In this document: positions 51,101-58,912 of the stretch, piece after piece
Layout of the letters: each line of letters opens with the position of its first letter
Position numbering within the stretch: the stretch's first letter is position 1
Assembly: GCA_964442355.1 (NCBI GenBank)
Contig: CAYTZS010000004.1
Location: 1-64,000 of the forward strand
Length of the DNA stretch: 64,000 nucleotides
Reading direction: 5' to 3'
DNA from: UBA6168 sp964442355
Lineage (GTDB): Bacteria; Bacteroidota; Bacteroidia; Chitinophagales; Saprospiraceae
The notes under the pieces: model-generated
Told to the model about the DNA's origin: nothing
The model's database searches: none
What the model saw: only the letters and a program-made list of their open reading frames with translations
Made by a program: the position numbers and the translations under genes

Positions 51101-51273
51101 CGGCGGGGCTGGCGCTCATCCCGCTCGCCATCGCTGGCGACCTGCCCGGCAATGAAATCCAAAGCCCGATGGCGAAGGTGATTTTAGGGGGCTTGTTCAC
51201 TTCCACCTTGCTCAATATTTTCATTGTGCCGGTGGTGTATTATTTGAGCAATAAGAAAAGCCAAAAGCCATGA
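48184..51273 (+). CDS. Heavy-metal RND pump (CzcA/CusA family)
   Basis: A 1029-residue RND permease of the heavy-metal-efflux group, less like CusA than the pump at 38980. Helix 4 reads GDLVDDAIIDVENVFKRL. The N-terminal helix (RLLIVVASVLLVVFGSFVAT) and the periplasmic MEVDVFPDLTAPTVVVMTEA are typical. It is encoded 12 bases after its adaptor and overlaps the next gene by four bases (ATGA at 51270-51273). The family can export divalent cations or monovalent copper; the residues that decide this are not clear from inspection, so I leave the substrate open. Confidence 0.92.
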   Translation: MLNKIIHFSLQNRLLIVVASVLLVVFGSFVATRMEVDVFPDLTAPTVVVMTEAHGMAPEEVEKLVTFPIETAVNGATNVRRVRSSSMAGISIVWVEFEWNTDIFKARQIVTERTASVAARLPQGVGNPTLAPQASIMGEIMLISLTADSTSQMDLRTIADWTLRPNLLATGGVAQVIVIGGEYKQYQILASPQKMAAYGVSLDELLTACEGANGNSSGGFMSEFGNEYVVRGMGRTSDLAELGKSVVKATPQGIVKIEDVATLQIGAAPKIGDGSLRGKPAVILTVQKQPATNTLALTETIDRNIADLQKTLPPDVKINTRIFRQADFINASISNIQKTLLEGSAFVVIILFLFLMNWRATAISLVAIPISLIVAILTLKWLGFTINTMSLGGMAIAIGDLVDDAIIDVENVFKRLKQNAVLPPEERRGILEVVFDASFEIRTSIINATFIIIVAFLPLFFLSGMEGKLLAPLGIAFIVSLFASLVVSITLTPVLCSFLLTNEKSLQKQHGESWLVQRLQSGYSNMLRGVMRAKTAVIAAAVVLVAVAIFGLSQLGRSFLPEFNEGSLVISAVSLPGISLEESNKIGTRVEEELLKVPEIQVTTRRTGRAELDEHAQGVNSAEIDAPFVLEKRTRAEFMAEVRERLGNVSGANLTIGQPIGHRIDHMLSGTRANIAIKVFGSDLNRLYTLSKEVQAAITGIPGLVDVGVEQQIEIPQVQIKARREMLNHYGIPVGKFNEFVDVAFAGEKVSEVFEGNQRFDLVLRFDDANRGKIENIRNTMIDAANGQKIPLHYVADVVSVSGPNTINRENVGRKTVVSVNVAGRDQKSAVEEIRQKVGEKVKLPEGYRIEYGGQFEAEAEASRTLVLTSLLSLLVIFLLLFQEFKSLKTTTIILLNLPLALIGGVFSIWVTSGILSIPAIIGFITLFGVATRNGILLVSRYKALQEEGKPILEVIMEGSVDRLSPILMTALTAGLALIPLAIAGDLPGNEIQSPMAKVILGGLFTSTLLNIFIVPVVYYLSNKKSQKP

Positions 51274-52499
51274 CAAAAACCTTTTTTCAAGCCATGATTG
51301 AGCCTTTCAAGGCTTTGTCAAACAAGGTTTTTTCGAGGCTCTACTTTGCCCAGACCATCAGTTTGATTGGCGATGCGTTCACTTGGGTAGGCTTGGCGTT
51401 GCTGGCCTACGAAATTGACAAGGAACGCTCGCCCGTCATTTTGGCGACCGCACTGACCTTGCGGGTGACGGCCTTTATCATTTTTTCGCCGTTTGCGGGC
51501 GTTTTGGCCGACCGGGTGGAGCGCAAAAAAATCCTGTACGCCACCCATTTTATCCGAATGGTGATTGTCGGCTGCCTGCCCTTTATCAACGCCGAGTGGC
51601 AGATTTATGTGCTGGTTTTTTTGCTCAACGTGTTCAACGCCTTTTTCACGCCGACCTACCGGGCGATTATCCCGCAAATTATCGAGGGGAAATACTTCCG
51701 GGAAGCCGTTGGGCTGTCCACCGCCACGTTTCAGGTTTTGGGGATTTTAGGGCCGGCACTGGCTGGCATCATGGCGGTCTGGTTCGGGGCGAGGGAAATA
51801 TTTTTGATTGATGCGCTGACATTCGTGCTCGCAGGGGTTTTAATACTTTCCATTCCCGAGACGGAATTACAAAAAGGCGTTGCCAAAAACGCTGGCTCAA
51901 AAGGCACTTGGCCGGAGGTCTGGAAAGGCATCCGCCTGTTGTTCGGCAACAAAATCCTGCGGTTTGCTTTGTCCATCGAGTTTGTTTCGGCCATCGCCGG
52001 GGCGCAGATTTTGGTCAACACGATTCAGCACGTCAAAAACGGGCTGCACTTGGGCGACGATAAATATGGTTGGGCAATGGCGGTTTTTGGCATTGGTGCG
52101 GCGGTTGCTGCATTTGTCGCTGGCATTTTGGACAGGACAAAAACAAGGCAGGTCTCGCTCATCCTCGGGGCGATGCTGTTGGGATTGGCCATCAGTTTTG
52201 CCAATTTCGCAACCTACCCGGTTTTGCTGATGCTTTGGATTTTGGCAGGGTTGGGTCAAAGCCTTGCCGAAATGCCTTCCGAAACGCTCATCGGCGAACA
52301 AATCGCTTCCGATGACCAAGGAAAAGTCTATGGCTCCCACTTTGCGTTTTCGCATTTGTGGTGGGCGATAGCCTATCCGATTGCGGGTTTTTTTGGGAGC
52401 AATTTTCCCGAAAAAACATTCCTCTACGGTGGCCTGCTGACGCTCGCATTGGGCGTGGCCGCCGTGCTCATTTTTTCAATCTTCAAAAAAAGGACATGA
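51270..52499 (+). CDS. MFS transporter (NreB/MFS_3-like) inside the RND operon
   Basis: A 409-residue transporter with about 12 membrane helices and the MFS loop motif GVLADRVERKKILY near residue 75-90. The pattern (FSRLYFAQTISLIGDAFTWV, RAIIPQIIEGKYFREAVGLS) is that of the MFS_3 group, which includes metal exporters such as NreB. It starts within the stop codon of the RND gene (ATGA) and its own stop overlaps the tolC start the same way (52496-52499), so translation of all three is coupled. Its presence between pump and channel suggests it moves the same ion from the cytoplasm to the periplasm. Confidence 0.88.
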   Translation: MTKTFFQAMIEPFKALSNKVFSRLYFAQTISLIGDAFTWVGLALLAYEIDKERSPVILATALTLRVTAFIIFSPFAGVLADRVERKKILYATHFIRMVIVGCLPFINAEWQIYVLVFLLNVFNAFFTPTYRAIIPQIIEGKYFREAVGLSTATFQVLGILGPALAGIMAVWFGAREIFLIDALTFVLAGVLILSIPETELQKGVAKNAGSKGTWPEVWKGIRLLFGNKILRFALSIEFVSAIAGAQILVNTIQHVKNGLHLGDDKYGWAMAVFGIGAAVAAFVAGILDRTKTRQVSLILGAMLLGLAISFANFATYPVLLMLWILAGLGQSLAEMPSETLIGEQIASDDQGKVYGSHFAFSHLWWAIAYPIAGFFGSNFPEKTFLYGGLLTLALGVAAVLIFSIFKKRT

Positions 52500-53674
52500 A
52501 AAATAAATTCATTTTGCTGTTGGCATTGGCTTTTTCAGCCCTTGCCGACGCACAATCGAGCCTCGGAACGGTGCTGGCCTCGGTGGAGAAAAACAACCGT
52601 TCGCTCGCCGCCGACCGCCAGTTTTGGGAGGCCAAAAAACTGGAATACAAAACGGGGCTGACGCTGCCCAACCCGACGGTTCAGGGGCAGTACCTGTTTG
52701 GCTCCCCGGCTGCTGCGGGTGACCAGACCGACTTTTTCGCCGTGCAGCCCTTCGATTTTCCGACGACCTACAAAAAGCGGAGGGAACTGGCGGCGGCGCA
52801 GGGCGCAGTTTCCACTTCCCAAATCGCCGCCCGGCGGCAGGAGGTTTTGCTCGAAGCAAAGCTGCTTTGCCTCGAAACGGTTTACCGCAACAAACTGGTG
52901 GCGCAGCACGAGCGGCGGCGGGCGGGCTTGGAGGAATTGCGGAGCGATTTCCAGACCAAGCTCGACCGGGGCGACGGCAATATTTTGGACGTGAACAAAG
53001 TGAGGCTGCAACTCTTGGAAATCACGCAGTTGCAAGCCGAAAACGCCGTCGAACTGCAAAAACTGCAAACGCAGTTGACGGGACTCAACGGTGGCGAGGC
53101 GCTTGTTTTCACGGACACGGTTTATCCGCCGCTGCCCGAATTCGCAGCTTTCGAGCAACTCGAAAGGGAAATCGAAGCCTCCGACCCGTTGCGCCAAAGC
53201 CTTGAACAGGAAAAGCGCATCGCCGAAAAGCAGTCAGACTTGGCGCAGGCTTGGCGGTTGCCGAAATTCGAGGCGGGCTACCATTACCAGGGCATTCTGG
53301 GGCAGCGTTTCAATGGCGTACATGCAGGGATTACGCTGCCGATTTGGGAACAAAAGCACCGGAAGGAGGCGCAACAGGCGCAGGTTTTGTTCGCCGATTT
53401 GCAAATCCAGACCCACCGCAACGAGCATTTTTTTGAAATAAAAGAAGGGTACGAGCGGCAGGCTGCACTGCGAAAATCGCTCGACGAATACCGCAAGGCA
53501 ATTGCCTCGGTCAGCAACACGGCCTTGTTGGACAAGGCGTTGCGGCTGGGGGAAATCACTACCATCGAGTATTTTCTGGAGATGAGTTTTTACCAAAATG
53601 CGGTGCTGCATTTCCTGAAAACGGAGCAGGATTACCAGGTGGCGGTGGCGGGACTGATGCGGTATCGGTTGTGA
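52496..53674 (+). CDS. TolC-family outer-membrane channel of the second efflux set
   Basis: A 392-residue outer-membrane factor. A signal peptide (KNKFILLLALAFSALADAQS) is followed by two TolC repeats with long coiled coils (ALEQEKRIAEKQSDLAQAWR-like segments) and the shared motifs LPNPTVQGQYLFGSP and LPIWEQKHRKEAQQAQ. The start (ATG 52496) overlaps the stop of the MFS gene. The frame is open further upstream to 52358 inside that gene, which is coincidence. It closes the set adaptor-pump-MFS-channel. A terminator is found about 300 bases downstream (53978). Confidence 0.88.
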   Translation: MKNKFILLLALAFSALADAQSSLGTVLASVEKNNRSLAADRQFWEAKKLEYKTGLTLPNPTVQGQYLFGSPAAAGDQTDFFAVQPFDFPTTYKKRRELAAAQGAVSTSQIAARRQEVLLEAKLLCLETVYRNKLVAQHERRRAGLEELRSDFQTKLDRGDGNILDVNKVRLQLLEITQLQAENAVELQKLQTQLTGLNGGEALVFTDTVYPPLPEFAAFEQLEREIEASDPLRQSLEQEKRIAEKQSDLAQAWRLPKFEAGYHYQGILGQRFNGVHAGITLPIWEQKHRKEAQQAQVLFADLQIQTHRNEHFFEIKEGYERQAALRKSLDEYRKAIASVSNTALLDKALRLGEITTIEYFLEMSFYQNAVLHFLKTEQDYQVAVAGLMRYRL

Positions 53675-53876
53675 AATTTCTGAATCCCAGCCAAATTATT
53701 TTGCCAATGAACAACTCAGTTCTGATTTTCATCAAAGACCTGCGTATGCTTTTTGTCTTTGTCGTACTTTTTCGGTGGCGGAAAAGGCGACGGGCTAAAG
53801 ATGATTTGTTCGACAGCTTCGAAGATGAAGCCTGACAACAATTTGAGTTCACTGAAGAATCAATCTCAGTATTTTC

Positions 53877-53949
53877 GGAGCTACAGGACTAATGCATGGA
53901 AGTAAAATGCTAACAATTTGATTGTCAATGGCATTAGTCGTACAGCTCC
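53877..53949. repeat. Imperfect 19-bp inverted repeat
   Basis: GGAGCTACAGGACTAATGC (53877-53895) is mirrored by GCATTAGTCGTACAGCTCC (53931-53949) around 35 bases, with mismatches in the middle of the arms. It could be the trace of a mobile element or a recombination site. Confidence 0.6.
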
Positions 53950-53977
53950 TATAATTTGATGCCCAAATCAAAAAGCG

Positions 53978-54020
53978 GAAAGTCGGGCTGTTTCGTAAAT
54001 GCCCGACTTTCCCGTTTTTT
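53978..54020 (+). terminator. Strong intrinsic terminator
   Basis: GAAAGTCGGGC (53978-53988) and GCCCGACTTTC (54001-54011) form a perfect 11-bp stem, followed by CCGTTTTTT. It probably ends the second efflux transcript. Confidence 0.85.
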
Positions 54021-54066
54021 GCAATCATCTGTACGGGCACTGGCAACTTTTCAACAAATTTCCCGT

Positions 54067-54074
54067 TACCTTTG
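54067..54074 (+). promoter_or_regulatory. -7 promoter element of the 54079 gene
   Basis: TACCTTTG matches TAnnTTTG and ends four bases before the ATG, the same spacing as for parA, suggesting a leaderless message. Confidence 0.75.
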
Positions 54075-54078
54075 CCAC

Positions 54079-54420
54079 ATGAAGCAGTTTCTCCGCATAT
54101 TCTGCCTGTACATGTTCACGCTGTCGTGCCTCCCGTGCAACGATGGCGAGCATGGGCATGATGCCGCTCCGGGCGGCGGGGAAACCACCGTGCAGTCGGA
54201 TAGCCATGACAGCCCGACGCACGAGCACTGCGCCGATTTCTGCTCCCCGTTCTGCACCTGCACCTGCTGCGGCTGCGTGGCCTCCTCCGATAAAACCGCC
54301 ACACTGGAACTCTATCCGCCCGTCCTGAACATCAAAAAGACGGCGTTCACCTACCAATCCCCGTTCACGTCGGCCCACCACCGGGCGCTGTTCCGTCCTC
54401 CTATTAGTAAGTTGGGTTAA
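54079..54420 (+). CDS. Small exported Cys-rich protein, DUF6660-like
   Basis: A 113-residue protein. The N-terminal signal segment (KQFLRIFCLYMFTLSCLPCN) is followed by a His-rich part (EHGHDAAPGG, SHDSPTHEHCADF) and the cysteine cluster CADFCSPFCTCTCCGCVAS around residue 60, then RPPISKLG at the end. This resembles DUF6660-type proteins, which sit near heavy-metal pumps in Bacteroidota and carry a dense Cys block. The cluster suggests copper or other soft-metal binding. The promoter lies directly before the ATG. It is the first gene of the third efflux set, followed by the RND-TolC fusion. Confidence 0.7.
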   Translation: MKQFLRIFCLYMFTLSCLPCNDGEHGHDAAPGGGETTVQSDSHDSPTHEHCADFCSPFCTCTCCGCVASSDKTATLELYPPVLNIKKTAFTYQSPFTSAHHRALFRPPISKLG

Positions 54421-54549
54421 TCTTTCCTGCCGCTGGCCTTGGCCATTGGCTGCTTGCATTTTGCTATTGGTTCAGCTATTGGCGTCCCTGCCAACCGTTG
54501 CGATCCTCGGCAAAATGCTGTTTCCCTGTTTCATCAACCCAACCTATCC

Positions 54550-57500
54550 ATGCTTGACAAAGTCATCCATTTCAGCATAAAGAATAAGTTCGTCGTGGGC
54601 TTGTTCACGCTGGCACTGGCGGTCTGGGGCGTCTGGTCTTTTTCGAGGCTGCCCATTGACGCCCTGCCCGACATCACCAACAATCAGGTGCAGGTCATCA
54701 CGACCGCACCCACCTTGGCCGCTCAAGAGGTCGAAAAATTCATCACTTACCCCATCGAGCAGGCGGTGAAGCCCATCCCCAAAATCGTCGAACTGCGCTC
54801 CATCAGCCGCTTCGGGTTGAGCGTCGTCACCGTCGTGTTCGAGGAGGAGGTGGACATTTTTTGGGCAAGGACGCAAATCAACGAGCGCCTGAAAGAAGCC
54901 GAAAACAATATCCCCGAAGGTTTTGGGACGCCAGAAATGGCCCCCATCAGCACGGGCCTCGGCGAGATTTACCAGTACGTCGTGTTCCCAAAGCCCGGTT
55001 TCGAGGACCAGTACAACGCCATGGACTTGCGCACCGTGCAGGACTGGATTATCAAGCCTCAGCTCATCGGCACGAAGGGTGTGGCCGAGGTGAACACCCT
55101 CGGCGGGATGCTCAAACAGTACGAAATCGCCGTGCAGCCCGACAAGCTTCGGAGCATGAACACCACCATGCCCGAAATCCTCGAAGCGCTTGAACGCAAC
55201 AACGAGAACACCGGTGGGGCGTACATTGACAAAAAGCCCAACGCCTACTTCATCCGGGGCATCGGCATGGTCAACGGCATCAGCGACATCCAGAAAATCG
55301 TCGTCAAAAACCAGAACGGCATCCCCATCCTCGTGCGGGACGTGGCGACGGTGCAGTTCGGCAGTTCCATCCGTTACGGTGCCACCACCAAGGACGGCAA
55401 GGGCGAGGCGGTCAGCGGCATGGTGATGATGCTCAAGGGCGAGAACAGCGCAGAGGTCGTCACCCGTGTCAAGGAAAAAATGGAGCAAATCCGAAAGTCC
55501 CTGCCCGAAGGCGTGGACGTTGAGCCGTTCCTCGACCGCACCAAATTGGTCAACAACGCCATCGGCACGGTGGAGAAGAACCTGCTGGAAGGGGCGCTCA
55601 TCGTCATCTTCATCCTCGTGCTGCTCATCGGCAACTGGCGGGCGGGCCTCGTGGTGGCCTCGGTCATCCCGCTGGCGCTGCTGTTTGCGGTGAGCATGAT
55701 GAACCTGTTCGGCGTCAGCGGCAACCTGATGAGCCTTGGGGCGATTGACTTCGGACTGATTGTGGACGGGGCGGTGATTATCGTGGAGGCCATCGTCCAC
55801 CGATTGCAGGTCACGGACAAGGGCAAACTGACGAAAAGCCAGATGGACGATACCGTTTATCAGGCTTCCAGCAAAATCAGGAGCAGCGCCGCCTTCGGCG
55901 AAATCATCATCCTCATCGTCTATCTGCCCATCCTGGCGCTGGTGGGCATCGAGGGCAAGATGTTCAAGCCCATGGCGCAGACCGTTTCCTTCGCCATTCT
56001 GGGGGCGTTCATCCTGTCGCTGACCTACGTGCCGATGATGGCCGCCCTGTTCCTGAGCAAGACGACGGGCCACAAGGCCAATATCTCCGACCGTATCATC
56101 TCGTTCTGCTACCGCATCTACCAGCCGATGCTGGAAGGGGCGATGAAAATGAAGGCACTCGTGGTCGGGCTGGCAATTGCCTTTTTCGCCCTCTCGCTGC
56201 TGGTCTTTGGGCGGCTGGGCGGCGAGTTCATCCCCACCTTGGAGGAGGGGGACATTGCCACACACGTCATCATCCCGCCGGGCAGTTCGCTGTCGCAGGA
56301 AATCGAGACGACGACAAAGGCCGAACAGATTTTGATGGCGAAGTTCCCGGAGGTCAAGCAGGTGGTCTCTAAAATCGGCAGCGCAGAAGTGCCGACCGAC
56401 CCCATGCCGATGGAAGTGGCCGATGCAATGGTCATCTTGAAGGATAAATCAGAATGGACTTCCGCCCACACAAAGGAAGAACTCATGTCAAAAATGGAAC
56501 ATGCCCTCGACGATATTCCGGGCGTGACCACCGAGTTCACGCAGCCCATCCAGATGCGCTTCAACGAACTGATGACGGGCGTGCGCAGCGACGTGGCGGT
56601 GAAGATTTTTGGCGAGGACATTGACCTGCTGGCCGGACTGGCCGACCAGGCCATGCCGATGATACAAGGCGTGAAGGGCGTGGAAGATGCCCGACCGGAG
56701 GCCGTCTCCGGCCTGCCGCAAATCACGGTGAAGTACAACAAGGACAAGCTGGCGCTCTACGGCCTGAACGTGGGCGACCTCAACCAAATCGTGCGCACGG
56801 GCTTTGCGGGCGAAAAGGCGGGCGTCGTTTACGAAGGCGAAAAACGGTTCGACCTCGTGGTGCGCCTCCAGAACGACAGCCGACAGGACATCGGCAACCT
56901 AAAAAACCTGTACGTCTCCCTGCCGTCGGGCAGCCAGATACCGCTCGAACAGGTGGCGGACATCGCCCTCGAACCCGGCTTTTCGCAAATCAGCCGGGAG
57001 GACGGCAAGCGCCGCATCGTCATCGGCTTCAACGTGCGGGGGCGTGACGTGAAGAGCGTCGTGAACGAGATACAGGCGAATTTGGACGCAAAACTCAAAA
57101 TGCCGCCCGGCTACTATGTCACCTACGGCGGGCAGTTCCAGAACCTCGTGGAGGCGAACAAACGGCTCTCCGTGGCCGTGCCCGTTGCGCTGGCGTTGAT
57201 TTTCGTGCTCCTGTTCTTCACCTTTGGCAGCATCAAACAATCGCTCCTGATTTTCACCGCCATCCCGCTTTCGGCCATCGGCGGCGTGTTCGCTTTGTGG
57301 CTGCGGGGGATGCCCTTCTCGATTTCGGCGGGCGTGGGCTTCATCGCCCTGTTCGGCGTGGCGGTGCTGAACGGCATCGTGCTCATCGGCTATTTCAACC
57401 AACTGAAAAGCGAGGGAATGTCCGACGTTTTGCAGCGCATCCGGGAAGGCACGAAAGTCCGTTTGCGCCCCGTCATCATGACAGCGTCGGTGGCCTCGCT

Positions 57501-58905
57501 CGGCTTTTTGCCAATGGCACTCAGCACCGGGGCGGGCGCAGAGGTGCAGAAGCCATTGGCCACGGTGGTCATCGGCGGACTGATTACGGCGACGCTTTTG
57601 ACACTCATTGTACTGCCCATCCTGTACTATATTTTTGAGGAAAAACTGAAAGGCAGACGAAAAAAAGCCTTGCCGCTGGCGGCTGTGCTGGCCTTGTTCC
57701 TTTGCCCTTCGGTAAAAACGAGCGCCCAAGCACCGAACCTCACGCTGCCGGAAGCACTCGAACTGGCGTACAAGAACAACCCGTTGCTGCAAGCCAACAC
57801 CCTCGAAATACAGTCGCACGAGGCGCTGCAACGGGGGGCGGGCGCTTTGCCGAAAACGGATTTCGGGGCGCAACTGGGGCAGTTCAACAGCCGAAGGTTT
57901 GACCAGAACTTTTCCGTGTCGCAGGACATCCCGAACCCCGCCCTATTGAAGGCAAGGCGCAACGTGGCAGTACAGGAAACGGGCCTCGCCCAATCGCAGC
58001 TTGCCATTTCCAGAAACGAGCTGACCTACCAAATCCGGCAGGGCTGGCACCAAATCCAGTACCTGCAGACATTGGAGGAAGCCCTGACCCGTGAGGACAG
58101 CCTGTTGGGGCAGTTCGTGCGGGCGGCCACGCTCAAGCTGAAAACGGGCGAAAGCACCCTGCTGGAAAAGACGACCGCCGAGACCCGCCAGCAACAGTTG
58201 CTGCAAAGCATCCAGCAGGTGCGGGCATCGGTGGAGGCGGAAAAGGCCGTGCTGCGCCAATGGCTCAACCTGACGGGCGACTTTTCGGTGGACGGTGGCG
58301 GTTTGGTGGCGCTCGTGTTTCCGGCAACCGTGGACACCAGCCTGTTGCGGGGCAACCCGCAGCTGCTTTTTGCGCAGCAGCAAATCGCACTCGCCGAGGC
58401 CGAGCGGCGGCTGGCCAATGCCGAGCGGCTGCCCGACTTCCGGGCGGGCTACTTCGTGCAGTCCATCGCCGGGCCGCAGGACGTGGACGGCGAGGTCAAA
58501 AACTACAACGCCGTGCCCCGCTTTCAGGGCGTACAGTTGGGCGTCAGCATCCCCATCTTCGGGGCGAGGGGCTACCGTGCCAGGGCCGAGGCCGCCGAGC
58601 TGCAGGCGCTGGCGCAGCGCAGGCAGGGCGAGCACCTGCGGGCGCAACTGCAAGGCCAGTTGGCACAACAGGCCGCACAGTATGTTTTTTGGAAAAACAA
58701 CGTGGCGTATTTTGAAAACACGGCATTGCCCAATGCAAAATCCATTGTCCAAAACGCCTCGAAAGCCTATTTCGGCGGCGACATCGGCTACGTGGAATAC
58801 GCACAGGCACTGCAGACCAACCTTGAAATCCAACGGGCGCACTTGGAGGCCGTCAACAGCCTCAACCAGACCGTGGTTTCCATCCAATTTCTCATCAGCC
58901 AATAA
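54550..58905 (+). CDS. Heavy-metal RND pump fused to a TolC-type channel domain
   Basis: A 1451-residue fusion. Residues ~1-1035 form a complete heavy-metal RND permease (helix-4 motif FGLIVDGAVIIVEAIVHRLQ, C-terminal helices ending LIVLPILYYIFEEKLKG). At ~1036-1060 a basic then hydrophobic stretch (RRKKALPLAAVLALFLCPSV) looks like a retained signal peptide, followed by AQAP. Residues ~1063-1451 are a TolC-type outer-membrane factor (NLTLPEALELAYKNNPLLQA, then coiled coils and VSIPIFGARGYRARAEAAEL). If not cleaved, the pump and channel would be tethered through a 13th membrane helix. The RND-TolC architecture is known in Bacteroidota, so it is unlikely to be a sequencing error. The adaptor gene follows after seven bases. 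Confidence 0.9.
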   Translation: MLDKVIHFSIKNKFVVGLFTLALAVWGVWSFSRLPIDALPDITNNQVQVITTAPTLAAQEVEKFITYPIEQAVKPIPKIVELRSISRFGLSVVTVVFEEEVDIFWARTQINERLKEAENNIPEGFGTPEMAPISTGLGEIYQYVVFPKPGFEDQYNAMDLRTVQDWIIKPQLIGTKGVAEVNTLGGMLKQYEIAVQPDKLRSMNTTMPEILEALERNNENTGGAYIDKKPNAYFIRGIGMVNGISDIQKIVVKNQNGIPILVRDVATVQFGSSIRYGATTKDGKGEAVSGMVMMLKGENSAEVVTRVKEKMEQIRKSLPEGVDVEPFLDRTKLVNNAIGTVEKNLLEGALIVIFILVLLIGNWRAGLVVASVIPLALLFAVSMMNLFGVSGNLMSLGAIDFGLIVDGAVIIVEAIVHRLQVTDKGKLTKSQMDDTVYQASSKIRSSAAFGEIIILIVYLPILALVGIEGKMFKPMAQTVSFAILGAFILSLTYVPMMAALFLSKTTGHKANISDRIISFCYRIYQPMLEGAMKMKALVVGLAIAFFALSLLVFGRLGGEFIPTLEEGDIATHVIIPPGSSLSQEIETTTKAEQILMAKFPEVKQVVSKIGSAEVPTDPMPMEVADAMVILKDKSEWTSAHTKEELMSKMEHALDDIPGVTTEFTQPIQMRFNELMTGVRSDVAVKIFGEDIDLLAGLADQAMPMIQGVKGVEDARPEAVSGLPQITVKYNKDKLALYGLNVGDLNQIVRTGFAGEKAGVVYEGEKRFDLVVRLQNDSRQDIGNLKNLYVSLPSGSQIPLEQVADIALEPGFSQISREDGKRRIVIGFNVRGRDVKSVVNEIQANLDAKLKMPPGYYVTYGGQFQNLVEANKRLSVAVPVALALIFVLLFFTFGSIKQSLLIFTAIPLSAIGGVFALWLRGMPFSISAGVGFIALFGVAVLNGIVLIGYFNQLKSEGMSDVLQRIREGTKVRLRPVIMTASVASLGFLPMALSTGAGAEVQKPLATVVIGGLITATLLTLIVLPILYYIFEEKLKGRRKKALPLAAVLALFLCPSVKTSAQAPNLTLPEALELAYKNNPLLQANTLEIQSHEALQRGAGALPKTDFGAQLGQFNSRRFDQNFSVSQDIPNPALLKARRNVAVQETGLAQSQLAISRNELTYQIRQGWHQIQYLQTLEEALTREDSLLGQFVRAATLKLKTGESTLLEKTTAETRQQQLLQSIQQVRASVEAEKAVLRQWLNLTGDFSVDGGGLVALVFPATVDTSLLRGNPQLLFAQQQIALAEAERRLANAERLPDFRAGYFVQSIAGPQDVDGEVKNYNAVPRFQGVQLGVSIPIFGARGYRARAEAAELQALAQRRQGEHLRAQLQGQLAQQAAQYVFWKNNVAYFENTALPNAKSIVQNASKAYFGGDIGYVEYAQALQTNLEIQRAHLEAVNSLNQTVVSIQFLISQ

Positions 58906-58912
58906 AAATAAA

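Larger units (their letters stand above)
53675..54066. other. Intergenic region with an inverted repeat and a terminator
   Basis: About 390 bases. A 42-codon frame (53707-53835, plus strand, basic tail) is not convincing. The region holds the 19-bp imperfect inverted repeat at 53877-53949 and the terminator at 53978-54020. Confidence 0.6.

Noticed and set aside
53707..53835. 42-codon plus-strand frame between efflux sets
   Set aside because: Short, with a basic tail, no start signal and no recognised relative.
54550..58905. RND-TolC fusion as an assembly or frameshift artefact
   Set aside because: Both halves are intact and in one frame, and such fusions are known in Bacteroidota. I keep it as one gene, with resequencing as the test.
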